Shown here: positions 17,839-25,815 of the stretch, piece after piece | Layout: every line of letters begins with the position of its first letter | Position numbering within the stretch: the stretch's first letter is position 1 | DNA from: Desulforhopalus singaporensis | GTDB taxonomy: Bacteria > Desulfobacterota > Desulfobulbia > Desulfobulbales > Desulfocapsaceae | Assembly (NCBI RefSeq): GCF_900104445.1 | Contig: NZ_FNJI01000032.1 | Location: forward strand, 1 to 52,331 | Reading direction: 5' to 3' | DNA length: 52,331 nt | Translations under genes and position numbers: made by a program | Notes under the pieces: model-generated | Told to the model about the DNA's origin: nothing | Seen by the model: the letters and a program-made list of their open reading frames with translations, nothing else | The model's database searches: none

Positions 17839-17943
17839 GAACTCTCTCCTCTGCCCCACGCACTGCACGACGCTGCAGTGGTGTCTCCTGTTTTTGGTGA
17901 AAATCCACAACAGTATGCTACACCTTGTACAAACAGTCAAGTA

Positions 17944-18954
17944 TCAGAGAATGTTGCCCCCGCTAAAGGTACCGGATGCTATCCTCTCTCTCTGATCAAA
18001 AAGATCTTCTATCTCCTTTTGCCAGTACGCATGGGAACCGAATCCATCAATGGCCCTGGTCAGCCCGTCTTCTTCAACTTGATAGGCGCACCATGCCATA
18101 TAATGGATAAAACGCATTGCCCTGAGGGGTTCTACCAACCTGAGACTTTTCCGGTCAAAACCCCGAAAGGTTTCGTATCCTTCCAAGAAAAGATCGAGTT
18201 CAACAAAAGCATCTTCAAGCCCGCCCGGGAGCAGCATCCAGACATCCTGTACCGGGGGCCCCACAGCCATGTCATCGAAGTCTATGACAACAAGGGACTC
18301 CCCCGGCCGCTGTATGAGGTTTGCAAAATGGCAATCGCCGTGGATCCGGATAAGCTTCTCGTTTTTAAAAAGATCTTTTATATCACCGATGATAGCCCGT
18401 ATCGCCCGCTCCAGCACCGGTTTCAAATCTTTCGGCACGCATCTGGTTTTCATGAGAAATTCAAGCTGCTGCGAGGTGATCTGATCAGGACTCATCACCG
18501 GTCTATGGTGCGCGAAATCGATTTCCCCCACACAGTGCATGCGGCCGATCAGCCGGCCAAGTTCGAGCCACTGTTCATCGGTGAACTCATCGACGCTGCG
18601 TCCGCCGCACTTCGGAAAAATACAAAAACAAAAACGACCGTCAACACCAAGAGTCCTACCGTTTTTCAGCGCCAGGGGAGCAATGACCGGCAGTTCCCTC
18701 TCTGCCAGCTGCACCAGGAACCGATGTTCATCGAGTATGGCCTGCTCGGACCAGCGACCGGGACGATAAAACTTGGCGATAATTTTTTCGCCCGCTTCGT
18801 TCTCAAGTTCGAAGACCCTGTTTATGTAACTGTTCATGGGGCGAAAAAGATTCGTGTAGCGTGTCCCTGTTGCCTTTTCGACAAGGTTGAGCACCGTGTC
18901 AGGTCCAAGCGGCAGGAAATCGCCCTGCCCGGTTTTACTGCTGATATCCATCAT
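17944..18954 (-). CDS. srkA: Stress response kinase SrkA (YihE)
   Basis: The protein has 336 residues, near the 328 of E. coli SrkA. It has the choline-kinase-like fold: RPMNSYINRVFELENEAG in the N-lobe, IAKFYRPGRWSEQAILDEH with the catalytic Lys, a catalytic loop HGDCHFANLI, and VVIDFDDM as the metal-binding motif. SrkA is a Ser/Thr kinase that counters envelope stress and MazEF-mediated death in E. coli. In E. coli dsbA lies downstream; here a receiver protein and an MFS exporter follow instead. Confidence 0.93.
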   Translation of the reverse strand: MMDISSKTGQGDFLPLGPDTVLNLVEKATGTRYTNLFRPMNSYINRVFELENEAGEKIIAKFYRPGRWSEQAILDEHRFLVQLAERELPVIAPLALKNGRTLGVDGRFCFCIFPKCGGRSVDEFTDEQWLELGRLIGRMHCVGEIDFAHHRPVMSPDQITSQQLEFLMKTRCVPKDLKPVLERAIRAIIGDIKDLFKNEKLIRIHGDCHFANLIQRPGESLVVIDFDDMAVGPPVQDVWMLLPGGLEDAFVELDLFLEGYETFRGFDRKSLRLVEPLRAMRFIHYMAWCAYQVEEDGLTRAIDGFGSHAYWQKEIEDLFDQRERIASGTFSGGNIL

Positions 18955-19112
18955 TATCCCTGGAAGTTATATAAATATAATGTTTATCCACCATGGAGCC
19001 GGCCAACTATCCAACCGCACAAAGAGGTTGTTTTTTTTGTCCGGATTCGGCTATTTTGTCGTGTCGATAGTAGCACGTTACAAACATTTGCAGAAGACAA
19101 TTACAACAACCG

Positions 19113-19901
19113 GTGAAAACTATTCTCGCCCCTGCCCTTGCCCCCCTGCCGGAGACAAGCGGCTACTGCCCACACTGCAACAAAACCCACCGTCTCGGAA
19201 GCGGACGCGGGTATGAAATCGCCCGTCGGCTTATACAATGGCTTACCGGCAGCAGGACTATTGCACTCTACGCTCGAAACGATCGGGGGCAGACAACACC
19301 AGAAGATCCCACCCTGGCAACAGACTACCTGTGGGGTGCGGCCAGGGGAAAAATGTTCGGCGTGATGGAATGTCTGCGGCCTGACGGATCGGTCCTTACG
19401 CTTTACGCCTTTTCCGGACAGTACAACGGCAGGTGGCTGGTTGACGGCTGGGTGCCTCCGCTTTTTGATGTCGACGAGTTTATAACCGTAACCGGCGATA
19501 CAGAAAAGGAGATAAAACGACTCACAGAAGAGCTCGCCGCCTATGGTAAAGGACACCCGGAAAAAACAATCCTGCGACAGAGAAGACGGTTATTATCAAA
19601 AGAACTGACGGCTAAAATCCACAACCTCTACCGGCTGCACAATTTCAACGGCCAGAGCGCATCCCTGCCCGAGGCTTTTACCGGCAGCGGAGGGATTCCT
19701 ACCGGTACCGGAGACTGCTGCGCGCCAAAACTACTTGATTACGCGGCGAGAAACAACCTGCAGCCACTGGGAATGGCGGAGTTTTACATCGGCAGAGCAA
19801 CCAAGTCGGGAAGCTACCGCCATGGTGATTTTTCCGCCCCGTGCGCGAAGAGATGCTCCCCGATCCTCGGTTTTCTCCTCTGTGGTCTTGCAGACAACTG
19901 A
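19113..19901 (+). CDS. Partner domain of a split RluA-type pseudouridine synthase
   Basis: The protein has 262 residues. It contains YCPHCNKTHRLGSG near the start, a central charged helix (TEKEIKRLTEELAAYG, then RRRLLSKELTAKIHNLY), and ends with GDCCAPKLLDYAARNNLQP, MAEFYIG and CAKRCSPILGFLL. From general knowledge, the same blocks form the N-terminal half of about 560-residue RluA-family proteins of gammaproteobacteria. Here a stop falls where that half ends, and the catalytic half starts 29 bases later as its own gene. The cysteine pairs suggest metal binding. Function by itself is unknown. Confidence 0.75.
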   Translation: MKTILAPALAPLPETSGYCPHCNKTHRLGSGRGYEIARRLIQWLTGSRTIALYARNDRGQTTPEDPTLATDYLWGAARGKMFGVMECLRPDGSVLTLYAFSGQYNGRWLVDGWVPPLFDVDEFITVTGDTEKEIKRLTEELAAYGKGHPEKTILRQRRRLLSKELTAKIHNLYRLHNFNGQSASLPEAFTGSGGIPTGTGDCCAPKLLDYAARNNLQPLGMAEFYIGRATKSGSYRHGDFSAPCAKRCSPILGFLLCGLADN

Positions 19902-19930
19902 CCGAAGCCTGCGTCCCGGCAAACAAGAAT

Positions 19931-20578
19931 ATGATAAAGATCCCAGCAAAACTTAACGTGCTCTACGTTGACGACGCCATCGTCGTGGTTGACAAGCCGG
20001 GGGGGCTGCTGGCGGTTCCCGGCCGCGGACCCGAAAAAATAGATAGTGTTTCCACGCGACTGAAAAAAATGTTTCGACAGATGATAGAACAGCCCGCGGT
20101 CCACAGGCTCGACATGTTCACCTCCGGCGTCATGGTATATGCCAAGACCGGACAATCCCACCGAAATCTTTCGAACCAGTTTGCCAGACGGGAAGTAAAA
20201 AAAATATACGAGGCCGTAGTTGAAGGAGTCCTCAGTGACCCAGGCGGTGAGATACGCCTCTCTTTTCGCCTCAATCCGCAGAACAGGCCGCTGCAGATCT
20301 ACGACCCGGTCAACGGAAAATCGGCGATAACGGTGTGGCAAAAGATAGCGGCCAACCACCGAACCACCCGCGTCCGGTTCTTTCCCGTTACCGGCCGCAC
20401 CCACCAGTTACGGGTTCATTCGGCACATCCGTTGGGACTGGCCGCGCCCATCGTTGGAGACAGCCTGTATGGCCGGGGATGCGAAGGCGACCGCATGCTG
20501 CTGCACGCCACCTCACTCTGTTTCACCCACCCTGTCACCGGCAAGACGCTGACCTATCGTTCCACTCCGCCATTTTAA
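19931..20578 (+). CDS. RluA-family pseudouridine synthase, catalytic half
   Basis: The protein has 215 residues from the ATG at 19931; the frame is open back to 19841 but that part overlaps the upstream gene. It opens NVLYVDDAIVVVDKPGGLLAVPG. The catalytic motif is HRLDMFTSG with the invariant Asp, and RTHQLRVH is the second family motif. There is no S4 domain. It isomerises uridine to pseudouridine in rRNA or tRNA; the target cannot be told. It should be translated together with the 19113-19901 gene. It overlaps the convergent TPR-methyltransferase gene by four bases. Confidence 0.93.
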   Translation: MIKIPAKLNVLYVDDAIVVVDKPGGLLAVPGRGPEKIDSVSTRLKKMFRQMIEQPAVHRLDMFTSGVMVYAKTGQSHRNLSNQFARREVKKIYEAVVEGVLSDPGGEIRLSFRLNPQNRPLQIYDPVNGKSAITVWQKIAANHRTTRVRFFPVTGRTHQLRVHSAHPLGLAAPIVGDSLYGRGCEGDRMLLHATSLCFTHPVTGKTLTYRSTPPF

Positions 20579-21789
20579 ATGAGCGGCTGCCAGAACCAGA
20601 TTTGCCCCTCAACCCACTCGTCTTTTTCTTTTCTGAGCGAAATACACTCCTTTACCAGCAACCGCCATCCGGCTTTTCGTGCGGCCTGTTCAACATATTT
20701 TTCACCATGGGCAAAACGGCCGGTGCTGCCGAGAATATAGCCGGATTGTTGACACCGCTCGGTGGAAAAACAGAATAGTCCTCCGTCAGCAACGCATGAC
20801 CTTGCCAGGCGAAGAATCCCTTCAAGTTCTCCCAGATAAGCAAAAACGTCGGCCGCCTGGATAAAATCGTAGCGGTTGTCCCGATTGTTCATGAAGTCGT
20901 CTATGGCACCTGGATAAAGATTGGTGTAGATGTTTTTTTCATTTGCAATCTCAAGCATTTTCGGCGACAGATCCACCCCGTCAAGGATTTCCAGCAGATC
21001 TTTGATCGATTCGCCGCTCAGGCCGGTGCCGCAGCCCAGATCCAGTCCCGCACGGAAATGTTGTTGCCACAGCTTTTCCCTGTCGATCACCGCACGGATT
21101 TTTGCCGGCACCAGATACTCCAGTTCATCGACCAGGCTCCGGTCAAAAGAGCAGGAGTACTCATCGAACATTTCGGCGATATAAGAATGGGGAGTGGACT
21201 CCGGAGTCTGTCCGGTCAAGGCTGCCAGCATATGGGTAATGGATGTATCTCCCGGGGCAAGCTGCAGCGCTTTTTGGTAATGTGCCACAGCATTGGCGCC
21301 ATCACCTGTGAGATGATAGACATAGGCAAGATTTTTCGTCGCCCCGAGGTGTTCGGCCGCAAGCTCAAGTACCCTTAGGTAAACTCCTATCGCCTTGGCA
21401 TATTCCTTTTGATCTTTATAACATCCCCCCAGATTGTAGAGCGCGTCAACAGAGTCCGGCGTCAGCTGCAGGAGTCGCCGGTAACCTTCGATCGCCCCCT
21501 GCATATCGCCGCATTGTTTGCGGCACAAGGCAAGATTAAATATAATATCGGTATCGTCTGGGGCAAGACTTGCCCCCTTTGCAAAACATTCCGAACTTTT
21601 TTCAAAATCACCGGATTCGTAATAGACCAACCCCAGGTTATAGTGCAGCACAGGAGCTTCGGGAAACCAGCTCAGTAGTTTGCGAAAGCCGGCTTGGGCC
21701 GAGGTCAGGGCTCCTTGCTGCTGGCTGGCACAGGCGGCGCCAAAAATTTCGTTGAGTTCGTCTGTTGAAGGCAGGTTGCGTGATTCCAT
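20575..21789 (-). CDS. TPR-repeat protein with C-terminal SAM methyltransferase
   Basis: The protein has 404 residues. Residues about 30-195 hold five tetratricopeptide repeats (for example APVLHYNLGLVYYESGDFEKS and VDALYNLGGCYKDQKEYAKA). Residues from about 245 are a class I methyltransferase: GLDLGCGTGLSG is the SAM-binding loop, followed by DGVDLSPKMLEIA and DFIQAADVFAYL. The C-terminus ends in a typical strand pair (GWRLLVKE...). The repeats probably dock a protein substrate; the substrate is unknown. This arrangement recalls proteobacterial putative TPR methyltransferases. Its nearest upstream neighbour is the DUF1820 gene, separated by a terminator. Confidence 0.88.
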   Translation of the reverse strand: MESRNLPSTDELNEIFGAACASQQQGALTSAQAGFRKLLSWFPEAPVLHYNLGLVYYESGDFEKSSECFAKGASLAPDDTDIIFNLALCRKQCGDMQGAIEGYRRLLQLTPDSVDALYNLGGCYKDQKEYAKAIGVYLRVLELAAEHLGATKNLAYVYHLTGDGANAVAHYQKALQLAPGDTSITHMLAALTGQTPESTPHSYIAEMFDEYSCSFDRSLVDELEYLVPAKIRAVIDREKLWQQHFRAGLDLGCGTGLSGESIKDLLEILDGVDLSPKMLEIANEKNIYTNLYPGAIDDFMNNRDNRYDFIQAADVFAYLGELEGILRLARSCVADGGLFCFSTERCQQSGYILGSTGRFAHGEKYVEQAARKAGWRLLVKECISLRKEKDEWVEGQIWFWQPLI

Positions 21790-21912
21790 GACAGTAGATT
21801 TTTACTCTTCTGGTTTTACCCGCTGCAGCGGAAAACAGCAGGCAACTGCAGCACAGCGGGGTAATTTTTTTTTCAGGAGCAGCAATGGATAGTGCGGATA
21901 AAACAGGGAGGC

Positions 21913-21952
21913 AAAAGACAGGGGCCGCAGGAAGCTTATTTCTGTCGGCCCC
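21913..21952 (-). terminator. Rho-independent terminator of the DUF1820 gene
   Basis: On the minus strand GGGGCCG (21952-21946) pairs with CGGCCCC (21927-21921), extended by CAG/CTG, and is followed by TGTCTTTT. It begins 9 bases after the DUF1820 stop. The plus strand also has a T-rich flank, so it may work both ways. Confidence 0.8.
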
Positions 21953-21960
21953 GTTCTTTC

Positions 21961-22287
21961 TTATTTGCGGATGAACTTTTCCGGGGTCAGAACTTCACCC
22001 TTGGTCGATTTTTTCCCGACGTCGTTCTCATTTTTTTTCAGATCGGGATCTTCCCTGTACTCCTCGATAAGAGATACCGACTGAAAAGGCAGCATCAGCT
22101 GCCTCACTCTGCCAAATTTTTTCCTGATTTCATCATCTGCTGGATTGATCAGGACACTGCTTTCTTCCGGCAGCACCAAAGCCTTGATCGCCACAAAATA
22201 GGGGTGGGTCATGTCAAGGTCGTGGGCTTTTAAAACATACTCCTTCTCTTTCCATGTGAAATGGACCCTGAAAACATTCTTTTGCAT
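21961..22287 (-). CDS. DUF1820 family protein
   Basis: The protein has 108 residues from the internal ATG at 22287. The frame is open to 22353, but the extra N-terminus is not conserved-looking and family members are about 110 residues. It begins NVFRVHFTWKEKEYVLKAHDLDM and continues VLINPADDEIRKKFGRV and LMLPFQSVSLIEEY, matching the DUF1820 pattern (a small beta-rich domain). The C-terminal 30 residues are charged and probably disordered. Function is unknown. It has its own terminator. Confidence 0.82.
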   Translation of the reverse strand: MQKNVFRVHFTWKEKEYVLKAHDLDMTHPYFVAIKALVLPEESSVLINPADDEIRKKFGRVRQLMLPFQSVSLIEEYREDPDLKKNENDVGKKSTKGEVLTPEKFIRK

Positions 22288-22563
22288 ATATTCTCGCTGT
22301 TCCGTTTGCTGCTGTTCAATGCCATACATCCATGCAGCCGATCCGGGCACCACACAACCGCCGTAGGGTTTTCAGCGCTATGGCGGCCGGACGCTGCGAC
22401 CAGAAAGGCTGCTCTGTTTTTCATTTACGCCCAAGGATAGCCAGTAAAAAAAAATTTTGCAGTAACTATTCTGCATTTACCGTGACCGGACCGATTACAG
22501 AACCGCTCCGACCGGAAAAAACTGCGTGCATTGTCCTTGGATAGTTCGCTGATTTCACATATC

Positions 22564-22572
22564 TGGTATAAT
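22564..22572 (+). promoter_or_regulatory. Extended -10 promoter immediately before the DUF2868 gene
   Basis: TGGTATAAT at 22564-22572 is a perfect extended -10 element (TG-N-TATAAT). The -35 region (TTCGCT, 22545-22550, 16 bases away) is weak, as expected for extended -10 promoters. Transcription would begin at about 22579-22580, the position of the second ATG, predicting a leaderless message. Confidence 0.45.
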
Positions 22573-22579
22573 GGCCGCC

Positions 22580-24139
22580 ATGAAATCATCACCGCAATAT
22601 AAGGACCTTATAAACCTGGAATACTTTTTTCACCAGGATAGCGCAACCGACATCGACACCCTTCGCCGGCGCGACCGGGCCATATCCATGGCGCTGGAAC
22701 AGGATGGCGGCCACCCCGTCCTGTCTTCGCCAGAACGCATAACAGGCTGGATCAGGGCCAGAGCCGGGACCGAATTTACCGGACCGGACAGGAAGAGTCC
22801 CGGCGATCTTTTCTGCGACCTGTTGCGCATTGCACGCATTGCAAGTTGTCTCAAGGGTTTTCTCGCGGGCACTGTCGCCGGACTGGTATTTTTCACCTAC
22901 AAAGGGACGATGCCTGTCAACGTGTTCCTGTTCATGGTTTTATTTATCGCCCCGCAACTCGCTTTGGGCTTGATTCTACTGTTGTTGCTGATTGTCAGAA
23001 GAGTGGTTCCGGGTCTAACCGTTATCCCGCTGAACTCCTTTTATTTCCATACGATACTCAACACCATCGTGGCCTTTTTCCGCAAACACTGGTTTCGCCA
23101 CCTGAGTGGGGAGCGGCGGGCAAGCGCAGAACACGCCCTTGGCATCCTGACGGGTCGTAAGCGGGTATACGGGTCCATCTTCTACTGGCCTGTTTTCACC
23201 CTGGCCCAGCTACTGGGATTATCGTTCAATGTCGGGTTGCTGGGGGTTACCTTTATAAAAGTCGTTTCCAGCGATCTCGCATTCGGATGGCAGTCGACCA
23301 TTCAGTTGAGCGGTGAAGCTGTCCTGCAACTGGTCCAGCTGCTGGCCCTTCCCTGGTCATGGTTTATCACCGGGGGAGGGTATCCCGGTCTGGCCGAAAT
23401 CGAAGGCAGCCGGATAATACTCAAAGAAGGCATCTACCACCTCTCAACCGGCGATCTGGTGGCCTGGTGGCCCTTTCTCATACTCTCCATTGTCTGCTAC
23501 GGCATAGTGCTTCGCCTGGTGTTTCTTTTTTTCGGACTCGCTATCGCAAACCGCAGACTAAAGACCTTCCCGTTTGACACACCACAGTGCAGGGCCCTTT
23601 TGCGCCGTATGAAGACCCCTGTGGTCTCCACCCAGGCGACCCCTGAGACCATTCAGGAACCAGTCGCCCCCGCATCTCCGGAAACCGGGAAAAACAGGAC
23701 GACAACCCCCTGTGCAGACAACATGGTGGTACCACAGATCATCCTGGTAGCGGACGATATCTTCGGATCATTCACCCAGGAAGAACTCACCGCAACCCTC
23801 GCCCAACATAGCTTTATCGGTCTATCCTGCCACCGTTTCCAGACCGGCTATGAAGACGACCAGCGCCTCATCGGGGAAATTTCAGCAAGAACCTGGCAGA
23901 AAAGAGAAGGGCTCCTGCTGATCATGGAAGGATGGATGGTGCCGCTGGTAGATTTTTTATCCTATTTGCAACAGTTGCGAAACGTCCTGCCAGCCACCAC
24001 CATTATCAGCATCGGGTTGGTCGGACGACCAGCAGAGACGATTTTCCCCCCTGTCTCAGAACAGGATCTGCTGATGTGGAAACAGAAGGTCGAAGCCCTG
24101 GGCGACCCGTACACAGATATCTTTGCTCTCACACGATAA
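22580..24139 (+). CDS. DUF2868 membrane protein
   Basis: The protein has 519 residues from the ATG at 22580. An ATG at 22571 lies inside the -10 element, so the second is favoured; no Shine-Dalgarno precedes either. Residues about 90-330 carry four or more membrane segments (for example FLAGTVAGLVFFTY, LALGLILLLLLI, SIFYWPVFTLAQLLGLSFNVGLLGV, GIVLRLVFLFFGLAI). A Pro/Thr-rich linker leads to a soluble C-terminal domain (IILVADDIFG, LLIMEGWMVPLVDFL). DUF2868 proteins are regularly encoded next to DUF3482 GTPases, as here with a 9-base gap, so the two probably form a complex. Function is unknown. Confidence 0.88.
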   Translation: MKSSPQYKDLINLEYFFHQDSATDIDTLRRRDRAISMALEQDGGHPVLSSPERITGWIRARAGTEFTGPDRKSPGDLFCDLLRIARIASCLKGFLAGTVAGLVFFTYKGTMPVNVFLFMVLFIAPQLALGLILLLLLIVRRVVPGLTVIPLNSFYFHTILNTIVAFFRKHWFRHLSGERRASAEHALGILTGRKRVYGSIFYWPVFTLAQLLGLSFNVGLLGVTFIKVVSSDLAFGWQSTIQLSGEAVLQLVQLLALPWSWFITGGGYPGLAEIEGSRIILKEGIYHLSTGDLVAWWPFLILSIVCYGIVLRLVFLFFGLAIANRRLKTFPFDTPQCRALLRRMKTPVVSTQATPETIQEPVAPASPETGKNRTTTPCADNMVVPQIILVADDIFGSFTQEELTATLAQHSFIGLSCHRFQTGYEDDQRLIGEISARTWQKREGLLLIMEGWMVPLVDFLSYLQQLRNVLPATTIISIGLVGRPAETIFPPVSEQDLLMWKQKVEALGDPYTDIFALTR

Positions 24140-24148
24140 CGAACCGAC

Positions 24149-25561
24149 ATGACACCAGAATTTGCAATACTTGGCCACCCCAACGAGGGCAAGTCTTCCG
24201 TCCTTTCAACCCTTGCCGAAGACGATTCGGTACGGGTCAGCCCAACTCCGGGAGAGACTACTGAATGCCGGACCTTTCCGGTGGTTATCGACGGACGGGA
24301 GGTGGTAAGGTTCACCGACACCCCCGGGTTTCAGAACCCAGCCAGGGTGCTCTCGGAGCTGCGAAAACGGGGTGAACAAAACAGCGATCCCCTGCAGTCG
24401 TTCCGCCAGTTCGCTGCAACGGTCCCCGAACTCCATGATGACTGCGAGCTCCTCTCTCCGGTGGAAAGAGGTGCGGGAATAATCTATGTGGTCGACGGTT
24501 CGCGGCCCGTACGCAATGTTGACCGCGCCGAAATGGAGATCCTTCGCCTTACCGGAAAGCCGAGAATGGCCGTTATCAACTGCAAGGAGGATGACAACAC
24601 CTATCTTGATGACTGGAAAGTCGAATTCCGTAAAAACTTCAACGCCAACCGTGTCTTTAATGCCCACCGGGCAACCTACGCCGAACGTATCCTGCTCCTT
24701 GAAGCACTCAAGGCCATTGATCAGGACTGGCAGCCGGTGTTGTCCAGGGTTGTCGATGCATTTAAAAAGGACTGGAAAGAACGAAACGCAACCAGTTCCG
24801 ATGCAATTTACCAATTAATCAGTGAAGCTCTCACCCTGACGGTTCGCCAGTCGACGGATACGAGACAAGGGGGCGAAGCGATCCAGCAAAAGCTGTTTGC
24901 AGCGTACAAAAAGCAGCTTGCCGAAAAAGAGCATCATTGCCACCAGAAGATCAGGAGCCTTTTTAAGCACAATATCTTCAACTACGATCTTCCTCCCCAC
25001 TCGATAGTACACGCCGATCTGTTCAGCCAGCAGACGTGGCAGCTGATGGGATTGACCAGAAAACAGCTGATACTGGCAGGCGGGCTCGGGGGAGCCGCGC
25101 TTGGAGCAGGCCTGGAGGTTGCAACACTCGGCCATGCCCTCGGTCTCTTTACCGCCATGGGCGGAGTTGCCGGAGCACTTGGAGCCCTTATCGGCGGAGA
25201 GAAACTGACGAGCCGGATAAACCTTCCCGGAGTCTCTCTCGGAGGAGAGCAGCTCCAGATAGGCCCGGCCAAATCCATCGAATTGCTTTTCGTACTGCTC
25301 AACCGTGCCCTGCTCTATTACCGCCACACCATCAACTGGGCTCACGGACGCAGGGATTACCCGGCAAATAACGAGGTTGCCCCGTCCGGTGGCGAACACC
25401 TGGGGTTTACCAGCAACTGGTCAACGGCAAAGATAAAAATCTGCCACGATTTCTTCAAGGTCCTCCAAAAATCGAGGATCACCGCTTCTGCCGCAGAAAA
25501 CGAAAACTTCAGAACACTCATCCTCCAGTGTCTTGAAGAGATATCGGAATACGCCGGATAA
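24149..25561 (+). CDS. DUF3482 GTPase, partner of DUF2868 protein
   Basis: The protein has 470 residues. The N-terminal Era-like GTPase domain has G1 GHPNEGKSS, G2 Thr in SPTPGETTE, G3 DTPGF and a G4-like NCKED in place of NKxD. The C-terminal half (DUF3482) contains a long Gly/Ala-rich hydrophobic stretch near residues 310-350 (LAGGLGGAALGAGLEVATLG, GGVAGALGALIGG), which looks membrane-inserting, like glycine-zipper segments. The altered G4 may change base specificity. It starts 9 bases after the DUF2868 stop. Suggested role: GTP-dependent control of a membrane complex, by inference only. Confidence 0.9.
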   Translation: MTPEFAILGHPNEGKSSVLSTLAEDDSVRVSPTPGETTECRTFPVVIDGREVVRFTDTPGFQNPARVLSELRKRGEQNSDPLQSFRQFAATVPELHDDCELLSPVERGAGIIYVVDGSRPVRNVDRAEMEILRLTGKPRMAVINCKEDDNTYLDDWKVEFRKNFNANRVFNAHRATYAERILLLEALKAIDQDWQPVLSRVVDAFKKDWKERNATSSDAIYQLISEALTLTVRQSTDTRQGGEAIQQKLFAAYKKQLAEKEHHCHQKIRSLFKHNIFNYDLPPHSIVHADLFSQQTWQLMGLTRKQLILAGGLGGAALGAGLEVATLGHALGLFTAMGGVAGALGALIGGEKLTSRINLPGVSLGGEQLQIGPAKSIELLFVLLNRALLYYRHTINWAHGRRDYPANNEVAPSGGEHLGFTSNWSTAKIKICHDFFKVLQKSRITASAAENENFRTLILQCLEEISEYAG

Positions 25562-25815
25562 AAGGTGCCGTTACAATCCGCACTTGTTTCCATCAGGCCC
25601 CCCTGCTACGGATTTCCCTGTGAAGCGCGGCTGTTACCGGATATAATGCAACAGCATGGACAGGCCGAAATTCTCACCAGGCCGGCGCAGGTCTCCCATG
25701 GTAAAGTGGACGGGACCAGGATGAAAAACGGGTGTAAAAAAACTGTCTTTTAAGCGATAGTCGGCATTTACAAACCAAGCCCGGCACCTTTATCACACAG
25801 TACGGACCCTTGTCG

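Noticed and set aside
17695-19116. 473-residue plus-strand frame antisense to srkA and the receiver
   Set aside because: The opposite strand encodes clear srkA and receiver motifs; this frame is a codon-bias shadow.
19841-19901. Programmed frameshift joining the two pseudouridine-synthase halves
   Set aside because: The frames overlap, but no slippery heptamer is seen and the second gene has its own ATG at 19931.
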